Shown: positions 22,206-33,389 of the stretch, one piece after another
Layout of the letters: each line of letters starts with the position of its first letter
How positions within the stretch are numbered: position 1 is the first letter of the stretch
NCBI RefSeq assembly: GCF_002994745.2
Contig: NC_037090.1
Span: forward strand, 10,847,501-10,911,500
From: Rosa chinensis
Taxonomy: Eukaryota; Streptophyta; Magnoliopsida; Rosales; Rosaceae
Direction of reading: 5' to 3'
Length of the DNA stretch: 64,000 nt
Notes under the pieces: model-generated
Told to the model about the DNA's origin: nothing
Databases searched by the model: none
The model's input: only the letters and a program-made list of their open reading frames with translations
Translations under genes and position numbers: made by a program

Positions 22206-23517
22206 ATTAGTGTCTTTAAATATTTATTATAAATAAAGCCCACAAGACCCGTCCCGAAAAAGCCCGCAAGACCCGCTTTATATGTTTATATGGACGGGTT
22301 TGGATCCTTCGATTTACAATAAAGCCCGGCCCAAGCCCGCTATGAATGGGCCCGGCCCGTTGACGATGCCTAATTAGCTACACTATTGGAGATTTCCAAG
22401 AGATTGACAAACATGGTTAAAAAGTCAGAAAGCTCTGGATTAGGGTGGAGATCCCTTTCAAGCATCCTTTATCCTTCAAACGTTGGCATTGTGTTAAAGA
22501 CGAGGTCGAATTTCTTTGCAAGTTCAGGTTTGATAAGATATTTGGTAGATGTGCTACTTGTGGATTTTTCACTCATGTAGGACTCCCCTGCTCGGGTCCA
22601 TCTTTGGATGAAGATGATAATGAGGCAGAGTGCACTATTTTGGGTGCTCGGATGGAGGATGCTTCACCAGAGCTAACATTGCAAATGGTAGGTGTCTCAG
22701 TGTCTGCATCTGGTACGGCAATGAACGCAAGAGCTAGGGCTAAGGTTTCAGCCTCTGGTCCACATCTAGTCTTTTGTACTTCTATTCCAAACCAATTGCC
22801 GGAACGACTGCTCCATAATCTGGCAACTTTATTGTAGCGTCCTCGCCGTCAAACACATATCCCTGAGCTACCAGGAGGAGGGTATTTCTATATCTCCTAA
22901 GAAATTGAAATTGAGCCTTGTAGTGGGGAACAAAAATTTGAACTTGTAACTGGAGAATTTAGGACTAGTACGTTGGTGCAGAATGAGGAAAATAGTGGGC
23001 AATTGAAAAGGAAGCGAGGTAGACCTACTGGTAGCAAGAATAAGCTGTCGTATGGAGAAAAAAAAAAAGGCAACAAAGGTTGATGATGATACTATGAGGA
23101 CAAGGGCAACCAAGAAACAACTCTTTGACTAGGCTAATACAGATCAAGTTCCAACTCGAAAGGGAAGGAGCTGGTTATTTATTAGTTTTATTTCTGGTTT
23201 TCTTCAAGCATGTGTGAGTTTGGTGAAACTTCTATAAGTCTTTTATGACGTTTCTAGATTATTGTTTGTACCACAATTGTGTGTCTGGAAAGCGAGGGCT
23301 AGTTGAATGATTTCTTTTTTGTAGAATGCGAGGTTTTGATCATTCTTGTATAGGCTTGCTAAATAGTGAATGTCCCAGAGATTGTAATGCTTTATTTTAG
23401 CTTAGATAGAGCAATCTGTTGCTTTGGCTTTCTTATGTAAGCTTACTATAGCCTTTTGACAGTTGATCTAATAAATTTCAACTTCTATTTCAAAAAAGAA
23501 TATGATAATGAAATTGA

Positions 23518-24499
23518 CAACTTGCTAACTGTCTTCTAGTCTTAATTGTAATGCATCTTATATTTATGCTAAATAGGGCGGTTTTCTTCGGGCTACCATA
23601 TTGCATGCAATAAAATATCTTAAGCTGAGACTTTGCATTTTTATGGGTATATGATGTTTTCCAAAAAATGTACAAATTTCAAAATATGAAATGTTATTAC
23701 TTATATATCATTTCACAAAGCGTAACTTTTTTTTCTTGGCATGAAACATGAATACAAACTGAGAAATTTTATTCACACATTGCTAAATGATAGATACACA
23801 TCTCTTACTTAATACACAACCTATTAACCTTTTTATTTTAATATTTTACTAGAAACATAACCTCAAACTTCCTAAACTATCCTCATTTACAAATACACAA
23901 TATCTTTTCATTAAATACATATCTTTTTTTTTTTGCTGAAATAAATTGAGATAAATATCTGGTAAGAGACTATTTATTGTTTTTCTTATACAAGAGAGAT
24001 TACCTATTGCATTGCTGAAATTGAAAAAAAAAAAAATGAGACCCAAAGAATGGCATATTGCATTGGAAGACTTAGCCTCAATTCCTCAATGGCTCAATGT
24101 GAGAGTTTCGGTAAATCACATGGTCATCACTAAAGTTAATACAATGACACCCAAAGAATGTTTTAATTGCTTTTCACTTGTTGGGTTGAACATACTCAAA
24201 TGCCAATGGGAAATTGCTTGTCATTGAGGACTTGACCAAGACAATATTCATATGCCAATTGTTGAGATTTGTGAACTGCTGAGGATGAAATTGGAGCGAA
24301 ACAAAATAATACATCACAAGAGTTCTTGAGGAATTTTTCAACGGTTTTCACTTTCTCTTGTTTGTCCATATCATTTGGACAGTTAATACATTTTTGAAAC
24401 TAGATTGATAAAAATGCTCGATTCCATGCATGCTAAATTATTGAGAATCAAATTCATGATATCCATCTAAGGTAGACTTGGAAACAAAAACAAAAAAAA
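23518..24499. other. Intergenic, no gene seen
   Basis: AT-rich spacer between two L1-derived elements. An open frame at 24012-24227 has no recognisable domain and is followed by stops. Confidence 0.5.
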
Positions 24500-24587
24500 A
24501 CTGCATATATATATTTTTAAAGGGGTTTGGAACCCAGCCTAGCTGGGAGGCTCAGCCCCACACCCGGTTCCCTTTATTAAACTAATA

Positions 24588-27500
24588 TTAAAATTTTGCA
24601 TTAGGGGGGGGGGATATAAAACCTGAACCCCGAGCTACAGTAGAACTATTACAATAATCCTCGTAGAGTACATCCTGAATAATAGCAGGACTCTCATCTA
24701 ACCACACATCATCAATAAAAGATAAACTAGCAAGGTGTGCAAGCCTATGTGCAACACCATTTGCTTCAAGGTAAATATGTCGAATTTCCGCAGATTGAAA
24801 AGCTGTTAAGTACTCCTTACAATCATCAAAAACCCGACTTACCTCCGAGAAATTCTTCTCCTTATTCTTGAGTGTGGCAATCAGAAGGGCAGAGTCACTT
24901 TCAATTTCTACTTCCGTCCAACCTTGGTGAATACCAAGAAGAAGACCAGCTCTACATGCCTCAGCCTCCATATTAATAGTCGAGTGTGCATGCAAAAAAG
25001 GTCTAGCAATGGCTGCAATACCCGTGCCCAAATCATCCCTGACCACCACACCAATACCTCATTCATCACTATCCGCTCTATAAGCACCATCAATGTTAAT
25101 TTTGAGTCTACCGCGCGGAGGACATTTCCACTTGGTCAAAGGACGCTTCTTCTTGCTACTGGCCTTCGGATGATATTTCTGAAAGTCCTCCAAACTTTGT
25201 CTACACCACTGAAGAATATGCATGGGTTGGAAATTACCCCCCTTCCAAACTAGGTTATTCCTTTCACACCACACAATCCAAAAGGCCATGAAAAAAATAC
25301 TCAATCAGATCAAAGCATAACATGTCCATCATGTCTAGGACCCACCCTTTCAAAATACATGCAACGTGATTCTTGGCCTTTAGCTTCAAAGGACCTAAGG
25401 TCCAAAAACTTTGCAATACTTCACATTGTTTGAACACGTGCATTCCAGTTTCTACTTCCTTATGACAAAAGATGCAATTAATATCAACCATAGGAACTTT
25501 ACGAAGAGATAAAGTTGACCTTGTTGGAAGGACTCCATGCAAGAGACGCCACACAAAAACCTTGACTTTTGGAGGCAAATTAGTTTTCCAGAGTTGTCTC
25601 CAGTAATGACGCAAAGGACCCCCAACAACCTCAGATGACGTAGAAGCCACATCCACCATCTTCAGGGAATTACAATAAACATGGTACCCACTCTTGACAG
25701 AGTACAAACCCTTCGTATCAAAATGCCACACTAGTCTATCCGTTGCATGCCGCAAGCTCAATGGAATAGAAGCAATTTTACTAACCTCCATCTCTTTGAA
25801 TAATTCATTCATTATCTCTAGTAACCATTCTTTCTCATCTGCATCAATAATATCCACCACCTTCCAGTCCTCGGTACCTTCCATGGTAGGTGAAAACGGT
25901 CTAAACGAGCTGGGGAGAGGTAGCCATGGATCCCTCCACAGGGAGATCTTCGAACCATCACCAACCTGAAATCTAACCCCTTTCCTCAACACTTCCCTAC
26001 CAGCCATAATGCTCCGCCACGTATATGATGCACCCTTCTTTAACTCAGCCTCCATGAATGGGCAATGAGGATAATATTTCGCTTTCAACAATTAAGCAAT
26101 TAACGAATCCGGTCTATGAATGAGCCTCCACCCTTGTTTAGCTAGAAGAGCCAACTTGAAGCAATGCATATTTCGAAACCCCATACCTCCCTCCAACTTA
26201 GGCCTACACAACTTTTCCCACGAGAGCCAATGTATCCTCCTATCCCCTTCCGACCCTCCCCACCAAAAACGTGCCATAAGTTGGTGCATTTCATTACACA
26301 TATGTTTAGGTAACTCAAAACAGCTCATGACATATGATGGAATAGCTTGAGCCACCGCTTTAATCATCACTTCCCTACCAGCCATTGAAAGAGTCTTTTC
26401 TCTCCACCCTTGAGTTCTACCCCGAATCTTTTCATTCAAGAATACAAAAGCATCCTCCTTGGAATAACTAATTTCAGTAGGCAACCCCAGGTATTTGTCA
26501 TGCTTATCTACTCTTGTTACTCTAAGTATCGAAGCAAGCTCATCCTGGAACACTAACTCCACATTCTTACTAAAAGAGATACAACTTTTTTGGTAGTTCA
26601 CCTGTTGCCCCGATGCAAACTCATAATCTTTGAGGATTCCCTTTAATGCAATACAGTCTGACACCTCTGCCTTGAAAAAAATAAAAGAGTCATCGGTAAA
26701 AAATAAGTGACTGATGCTCGGTGCTCCCCTACAGATTTCCACCCCATGCAAAGTATCCAACTCCTCAGCCTTGACAATTAACCGTGAAAGAACCTCTGTA
26801 CAAAGAAGAAAAAGATAAGGTGATATGGCATCTCCTTGCCGTAAACCTCTAGAGGGAATAACACGTCCTCTAGGCTCCCCATTAACAATGAATGAATAAG
26901 AAACTGTACGTATACATCCCATAATCCAGCTGACCCAAACACCACAAAACCCCATTCTGACTAAAACCGCCTCCAAGAAATCTCACTCCACACGATCATA
27001 TGCCTTGCTCATATCCAGCTTCAATGCATAATATCCCTTCTTACCACTTCTCCTTCTCTTCAAACAATGGGAAACCTCAAAAGCCAACAAAGAGTTATCT
27101 GAGATCAACCTTTCGGGTACGAAAGCACTCTGGTAAGGAGAAATTAAGTTGTTCAAAAAAGGCTTCAATCGGTTGGCCAGGGCTTTCGAACCAATTTTGT
27201 AAACAACGTTACAAAGACTGATAGGCCTAAACTGGCTCATATATTGCGGAGCTTCCACCTTTGGTATAAGAGCAATAACCGTACTGTTAACAGTCTTCAA
27301 CTGGTCCACCGATCCAACCAACGACCTCACTGCCTCCACCACGTCCCCTCCAATCAACTCCCAAAAAGCCTGATAAAAACACGGGGCAAAACCATTAGGG
27401 CCAGGCGCCTTAGATGGATGCATAGCTTTAATGGCCCCAAAGATCTCATCCACACTATGCTCTCTGGTCAATGTGGCGTTATCATCTTCTGAGATCACCT

Positions 27501-28798
27501 GGGGCAAGACTTCTAGAATATTCTGGAAACATGTGGGTTGAGAAGAAGAAAAAAGCTTTTGAAAATAAGTTAGAACAATTCTCTCCAAGTCCTTATCCTC
27601 TGTACACCATGCACCGTCTTCGTCGAAAAGACCTAAAATAGTATTCTTCTTCTTTTGGTTACTCGCTCTTTGATGGAAAAATCTAGTATTCAAGTCTCCG
27701 TCTGACAACCAAAATATTTTAGCCCTATGCTTCCAAAAAGTCTGCTCACGACGAAGAAGAACATCTAATCTGGATTCGAGTTCCACTCTAACCATATCAG
27801 GGGGTGCAGAAAAGGAATTATCAAAGAATATCGCAAGCTGGGCTTTGACATTTTCAATCTCCCTCGTCAAATTCCCAAAGTGTTCTGCACTCCAGACTTC
27901 CAAGGCTGACCTTGTATTTTGCAGCCTGTTCCACAAAACCTGGAAAGGGTCACTCCCAGACGCACCATCCCACCCCACTCTAACAACTTCTCTACACGTC
28001 TCCTCTTTCAACCAAACCTCTTCAAACTTGAATTTTTTCTTCTTTTTTTTTCTTTTTCCGTTGGACCTGCTCTCTCACTTCTAGTACAATTGGAATATGA
28101 TCTGACTTGGAAGGATTTAAATGTCTTACCAAAGAACCTGGAAACATATGCTTCCAAGTGTCCGTCCCCACAAACTTGTCCAACCTAATTTTAACTTCCT
28201 CACCACCTCTTTTACCTCTCCATGTAAACCTAGGTCCAACAAATTTAATATCCCCAAGGTTGCAAAACTCCAAAGCCTCTTGAAAACCTGCCATCTGTCT
28301 AGCACTTCGCAACACCCCTCCCATCTTATCTAACGCAGAGGAAATTTCATTGAAATCCCCCCCAATAATCCACGGCAAATTTCCGTGCAGACTCAATTGA
28401 CGTAGCAACAACCAAGTCTTGTGACGATCTTCCAACTTAGGTTTACCATACAAACCTGTAAACTTCCACCTCTTCTGGTCGTTGTTCTCACCAACAACCA
28501 CATCGATATGATTGTCCGAATAAGTTTGGAGCTCCACTTTCACATCATCTTTCCAAAGTAAGCAAAGTCCCCCCGCTCTACTCAAACCTTTTCCCTTCTT
28601 CTTTTTAACAAATCTACAATCCACCGCAAAAGCATTCCTCCACCCTAGCTGAACCTTAACCTCAGCCATCTCCACCGAAGTGCACCTCGTCTCGCTAAGA
28701 AAAATTAAATCGGGATGAATTAGGGACGCTATCCCTTTGAGCCCTGTCACTGTCCAGGGGTTCCCGAGCCCCTGGCAGTTCCAACACAAGACATTCAT
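24588..28798 (-). pseudogene. LINE ORF2: endonuclease-RT-zinc knuckle-RNase H, broken
   Basis: 28798-28022 is an APE-type endonuclease (WNCQGLGNP, LSETR, IGGDFNEI, SDHIPIV). 28011-25264 carries reverse transcriptase ([54 protein letters not shown]) and then a zf-RVT domain (PPKVKVFVWRLLHGVLPT, CIFCHK...H-V-KQC). 25049-24588 is an RNase H-like domain (EAEACRAG, EIESDSALLI). Defects are a frameshift in the A-rich tract near 28030, TGA for W right after YDRVE (26985-26983), TAA at 26094-26092, a frameshift near 25290 and TGA at 25061-25059. The catalytic DD pair of RT is intact. Confidence 0.9.
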
Positions 28799-30462
28799 TG
28801 CTCGTGATGGGTCGTAACCGGACCCATCACGGATGAACGATTTCGAGTACGTCCCAAACTCACTCCTGACTTCTTTGTAGACCTACCACCAACCACGAAC
28901 CTTTTGAGCCTACCACCACCCAGCTGGATTGTCTTCCCCCCCATGTTATCCTTCTGACACTTTGGCCTACTTGACTTCGAGGACAGCCCGGCCTGTTGCT
29001 GACCTCCTTTCACATTCCTTTCCCCACCAACAGACGACTCCACCTTCTTCTTCTGTTTACCAGTAGCTCTTTCTCTGGGCTTCTCAGCATTCTTTGGTCC
29101 AGAATGTCCATCCACAAATCCCATCTCCAGCCTACCAGGTATAAAGGTGACTAACGAGCTGGGTCGGAGTGTTTCATCCCCATAACTAGCAGTCTTTTCG
29201 TGATTTCCCAAAATTATCCCTGACATGTTCCCAGTAGGATTCACAGGCTGAACTGGCGGGATAACATTCTCAAAAACCTCCAAATTTGAAACTTCCCTAT
29301 TAACCACTCTGTCTTCCTCGGAAATTCCCTTTTTCTTGCCATAATCAGAGTCAATTAGCATTAATGCGGTCAATAATTCAGGACTACAATGAATTTCCAC
29401 ATCCGGTAAATCAAGCTTCCCAACACCGGACTCCCCACCTAGGTCCGTCACCAGTCACCGCCGTTTCGGACCATGGCAGCCCTCCGCCTCGGCCATAGAC
29501 AATGCACCATCCACTTCCATATCCCCTTCCCCAGTAGGCCTTCCGTCTTCTTCTAATTCTCTACGATCCCTCACCATTCTAGATAAAGGAAAGTCTGGCG
29601 CCGACATCATCCACCCTGTGCACTTAGCCCGGTGCAAACCAAACCTAGTTCCGCCTCCAAACACCGCAGCCTCTGCCTCCACCTTCCGTAGCTGCTCTTG
29701 TCTCTCCAGCCAAGCTTCTTTTCTCTCGGCATTCAGTAGCACATCATATGTGGGCTCGGTAATCTCTCCAGACACTCTGATAGGGCAGCTAGCCCCAGTG
29801 TGAGAGAGCAATCCACTATACAAGCAGAAGTGTGGCAACCGCTCGTATTCTAGATCATATAGCTTGTTCCCCGACCAGGCTGCCCCTGGAATAGTCACAC
29901 CCTTCTTCAAAGGTGTTCTGACATCAATTCCAACACGGACCCTCAAGTACGTACCCAGACAACTTCCGTTCCTATCCTTCCCAGTTCTGACATACGTACC
30001 AACTTCCAGACCAATACCCTCCCCTGTAACCTCATCCATGTACAGAGGAGGAATCTCTCTGATTCGAATCCAGAAAAATTGCGTTTGTAGAGAAACTTTT
30101 AATGGATCCACTAATCCGTCAGTCACCTCTATCGCGAAAAGTGCCTTCTCAAACGACCACGGCGCACGCGATACCACCCACTTCAAATCAGATTCAAACG
30201 AAAATGAGAAGAGCAGTCTCTTCCTCCCCTCAAGTTGACACACAATTAATCGGGTTCTATCATTAGGATCATCTGGAACCCAGAGACCACGCAAAGTACT
30301 AATCAGCGATTCCATCCGATACTGCTTCTCCGTCATCAACTCACCAACCAGAAAGAAACGTTTAGGCTGCTGCTTTTGTTTCTTCTGTGGTAGAACCACT
30401 TCTACAACCTCCGAATCCGTGAGTGCAAGTTTCCGAGCCAATCCTCCAATTACTTCCTCCAT
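28795..30462 (-). pseudogene. LINE ORF1, DUF4283/zinc-knuckle-like, one nonsense codon
   Basis: The likely start is ATG at 30462 (MEEVIGGLARKLALTDSE). Residues then show the DUF4283 pattern (RLLFSFSFESDLKWVVSRAP, FFWIRIREIPPLYMD). A degenerate knuckle YERLPHFCLYSGLLSHTGASC follows, in which one Cys has become Ser. A TGA at 29457-29455 interrupts the frame, which continues in phase to 28795 through a basic tail. Its final TGA overlaps the ORF2 start as ATGA (28798-28795). The protein would be the RNA-binding partner of ORF2. Confidence 0.85.
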
Positions 30463-30663
30463 GTTGATAAGATGACCGGTAACTAGATCCCAGCCCTTCT
30501 TGAAGAAAGAAGAGCAACAGGACATACGAGCAGTCACCCAAGCCTCTGTCACCGAGGACACAGACGTCTGACACCCACCAGGCTAACCCTAACTCTCCGC
30601 AGAATGCTCTAGAGAGAAGGGACCTCAACTTCCTAAATTAGGTGAATGACATACTGCATATAT

Positions 30664-31071
30664 TTCTTAATTCCAATTATGTTTCTTTATTGTTAATATA
30701 AATATCTCTTTTGGTAATTTAACATACCCATAAAATGTGATGTTGGGTGTGTTAAAAAAGGGATGTGTATTTAGTATTTAGAGGTGTGTGAATAAAATTT
30801 GTCATACAAACTTCATGCATCTTTTGATAAAAAAAAATAAAATAAATAAATAAATAAAAATAAAAACTTCAGGCATCTGAAGCTTATCCAAAGATTTATC
30901 AAAACATGCATTATTACGAAGATTATTTGCCCATGCATTGACCTACACTACTAAAATGATTGTAACCATATTTGCTTTGATCTATGAAATCACAGTGCAA
31001 ACAAAATAAGAAATGCTTATATCTATTTGCAGTAGAAAATTGAATATACTTGATCATGGTAAAGGGGAGCA
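30664..31071. other. Short spacer, nothing seen
   Basis: AT-rich, with an AAATA-type simple repeat at 30828-30865. Confidence 0.5.
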
Positions 31072-31222
31072 TTTAGAGCACCGACGTGCACTTGTACCAA
31101 TATAAATAAACAGCTGAATAACATCAAGTTGACTTTTTAGTTATTAAGAAAAATGTTAACTATAAATATCATGGATTGAGATAATTTATTAGGTGTTAGT
31201 TCACTTGCACAGTCGATGCTGC
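31072..31222. mobile_element. MITE, about 150 bp, family A copy 1
   Basis: Inverted ends AGCACCGACGTGCACTTG and, from the other side, AGCATCGACTGTGCAAGTGA. The interior matches the element at 51987-52156 (GTTAACTATAAATATCA / GTTGATAATAAATATCA and GGTTGAGAT-type blocks). It abuts the truncated 5' end of the copia fragment. Boundaries are approximate. Confidence 0.6.
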
Positions 31223-31249
31223 CCTATTTTCCTCTTGCCCCATCACTCC

Positions 31250-33330
31250 CTCTTCTTACACACAAGTTTCAAAATTCAAAGAGTGGAATGATGCCATGCA
31301 AGAAGAACTTATTTCTCTCACACAAACTGAAACTTGGACTTTAGTTCCTTATCCCCGAACATGAATGTAGTTGGTTGTAAATGGGTTTACAAAATCATAC
31401 ATAACTCTGATGGATATGCGGACAAGTATAAAGCTCGTTTTGTTGCTAAGGGCTATCATCAGCAAGCCGACATCGACTTTCTTGAAACTTTTTCACCTGT
31501 AGCTAAGCCTAATACAGTCAGACTACTCTTTACCTTTGCAGTTCAGTTTTCATGGCCTATACTTCAAATTGACGTCAACAATGCCTTTCTTCATGGTCAT
31601 CTAAAAGAGGAAGTGTACATGGAGCAACCTCATGATTTTAAAGTTTCATCTCCTACAGCTATGGTCTGCAAGCTTCAATGTTCTCTTTATGGCCTCAAAC
31701 AGGCCCCTTGTGTTTGGCATGATGAATTATACAATTCATTACTTGATATTAGCTTCACACCATCTCCAAATGACACTTCTCTATTCTATCATACTACTGA
31801 AAATCATATCGCTTTCATGTTGGTCTATGTTGATGACATTTTAACCACAGCTTCCTCATCTTCTCTCTATGACACTATCATCAATCAAATCCAATCTCGG
31901 TTTCCCATCAAACAACCTACTCTAGTGTATTACTTCTTAGGTCTTGAAGTTCACCGCATTAAGGACAAGCTCTTTCTTTCAAAAATCAAGTATACTTTTT
32001 ATATTTTACAAAAGTATGACATGATTAGTGCCAAACCCTGCAACACTCCAACTTCTTTCTCTAAGCTCAACATGTCAGGCACACCCCCGACTAATCCTAC
32101 TGATTATAGATCACTTGTTGGTGCCGTCCAATATCTCACATGGACCAGGCCAGATATTTCCTTTGCTGCTGGTTAATTATGTCAGTTCATGCATTCTCCT
32201 CAGGACATCCACTTACAAGTTGCGAAACATGTTCTCCGTTATCTCAAAGGCACCTTTCATTACAGCCTTTAATTTTCAAAATGTAATCTTGTTTTACATG
32301 GCTATTCAGATGCTAACTAGGCAGGTTGCCCTATTGATCGTTATTCCATTAGTGGCAATTGCATTTTCCTTGGTCCAAATCTCATTTCTTGGTCTTCCAA
32401 TAAACAAGACACTATTTCACGCTAGGGTTGTCAATTTCGACACGACCTGATAACACGACTCGAAACCCACATGAAATAAAGCGGGTCGGCAATGGGTCAA
32501 CCCACCATGACCCATTTAATAAATGGGTCGGCCACAGATCAACCCACCAACACGAAGTAAACCTGTATAACCTGATTATATTATACTTCTTCTTGAAATA
32601 TTGGACGTTAGGAGTATTTGATCATAGGATTAGATAATTTGAAATATTTTGCTTTATAATGATTGGATTTGATTAGTTATGAATTACATGTAATTATTTA
32701 TATTCTCATCTTGTAGAGTTTTTAGTGAATTTAATCAATTTATGCATTTTTTTAGTTAAATGGGTCGCATTGTTAACCCTTAAATGAGTCATTTTGTCTA
32801 ACACGACACGACCTATTTATTAAATCGGTTATGTGGGTAGAAAACGGGTAACCCGTTTAATAAATCGGTTTAGTTTAAATTTTTGACACGATTATTAAAT
32901 GAGTTGGGTTTGGGTTTGTATCTTGTAACACGACAAATATCTTGACCTGACACGACCCATTGACAGCCCTATTTCATGCTCATCCATTGAGTATGAATAC
33001 TGAGCATTAGCTCAAACAGCTGGCGAGGTTATCTAGATTTGCAAACTGCTATGAGAATATCACTTTTCTCTTCCTAAGGCACCCTGCATCTGGTGTGATA
33101 ATATCAGTGCTCTTGCCCTTGCGCTTAATCCGGTCAATCACAGTAGAACAAAGCATATTGACATAGACTATCACTATGTCAGAACAATGGTACTTAGCAA
33201 GTTTTTGCAAGTCTCTTACTTATCCATAACTCAGCAACTAGTTGATATATTCACTAAATCACTCTCTAATGATCGTTTCTCTTTCTTATGTTGCAAGCTT
33301 TTGGTTCGTGCAACGCCTCTAAGCTTCAGG
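31250..33330 (+). pseudogene. Copia A polyprotein fragment (RT and RNase H)
   Basis: The frame at 31334-32176 reads VGCKWVYKI, YKARFVAKGYHQQ, ETFSPVAK, LQIDVNNAFLHGHL, CSLYGLKQAPCVWH, MLVYVDDIL and WTRPDISFAAG, i.e. a copia RT with intact YVDD. After a stop at 32174 the RNase H region continues in pieces ([11 protein letters not shown] before the hAT insertion, SSIEYEY-ALAQTAGE after it). Numerous stops follow. It is a non-functional remnant. Confidence 0.85.
32423..32971. mobile_element. hAT-type non-autonomous element, 549 bp
   Basis: Ends TAGGGTTGTCAA and, inverted, TAGGGCTGTCAA. Subterminal GACACGACC-type repeats occur on both sides. An 8-bp duplication TTTCA(C/T)GC with one mismatch lies at 32415-32422 and 32972-32979. 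It is inserted in the RNase H region of copia A and has no coding capacity. Confidence 0.85.
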
Positions 33331-33389
33331 GGAGATATTGAACCTATGCAAGGATCATGCACAGTAGACCATACCCTACAGCAGAACTC

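Larger units (their letters stand above)
17080..22372. mobile_element. hAT-type non-autonomous element (about 2.4 kb plus nested LTR)
   Basis: Ends are TAGGCCTCATCAA and, inverted, TAGGCATCGTCAA, followed by GGCCCGGCCC-rich subterminal sequence on both sides. An exact 8-bp duplication ATTAGCTA (17072-17079 and 22373-22380) is diagnostic of hAT elements. There is no transposase. The interior consists of two unrelated tandem arrays and a nested solo LTR. Confidence 0.85.
16800..23140 (+). pseudogene. DUF4283/zinc-knuckle ORF1 pseudogene (two halves)
   Basis: The first half (16800-17079) reads through DRTWKQAPWGYNHIPIVL and SYWMTLQGIPLSFRYE, the DUF4283 pattern, with a stop where W is expected near 17018. 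The second half (from 22381) continues at KLWIRVEIPFKHPLSFKRWH and ends in a CCHC knuckle CATCGFFTHVGLPC (about 22544-22585). A basic KRKRGRPTGSKNK stretch follows near 23007-23045. Stops and frame changes make it non-functional. The hAT element inserted between the two halves. Such proteins bind RNA in plant L1 elements. Confidence 0.7.
16655..23499 (+). mobile_element. L1-like remnant with ORF1 only, split by a hAT element
   Basis: After removing the hAT insertion (17080-22372 and its duplication) about 1.5 kb remains: a DUF4283/zinc-knuckle ORF1-like sequence, then a 3' tail ending AATAAATTTCAACTTC and a short A-tract. Flanking 18-bp direct repeats with two mismatches (16637-16654 and 23500-23517, core ATGAAATTGA) are typical of L1 integration. 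No endonuclease or reverse transcriptase follows ORF1, so this was either a non-autonomous element mobilised in trans or an internally deleted L1. Confidence 0.65.
24511..30652 (-). mobile_element. Near full-length L1-type LINE, inactive
   Basis: A 6.1-kb element with ORF1 and ORF2 in normal order on the minus strand. An exact 11-bp duplication ACTGCATATAT lies at 24500-24510 and 30653-30663. A short A-rich 3' end (minus CCTTTAAAAATA) abuts the lower copy. All ORF2 domains are present, but several stops and frameshifts make it unable to move by itself. The full 5' end and matching duplication argue against heavy truncation. Confidence 0.9.
31223..33389 (+). mobile_element. 5'-truncated Ty1/copia element A (host of nested insertions)
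   Basis: Contains the reverse transcriptase and RNase H part of a copia polyprotein, a polypurine tract (CAGGGGAGATA, 33327-33337) and the first 51 bases of a 3' LTR. Everything upstream of the RT domain is missing. The LTR resumes at 42430 on the far side of copia element B. It is also interrupted by a hAT element at 32423-32971. Confidence 0.85.
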
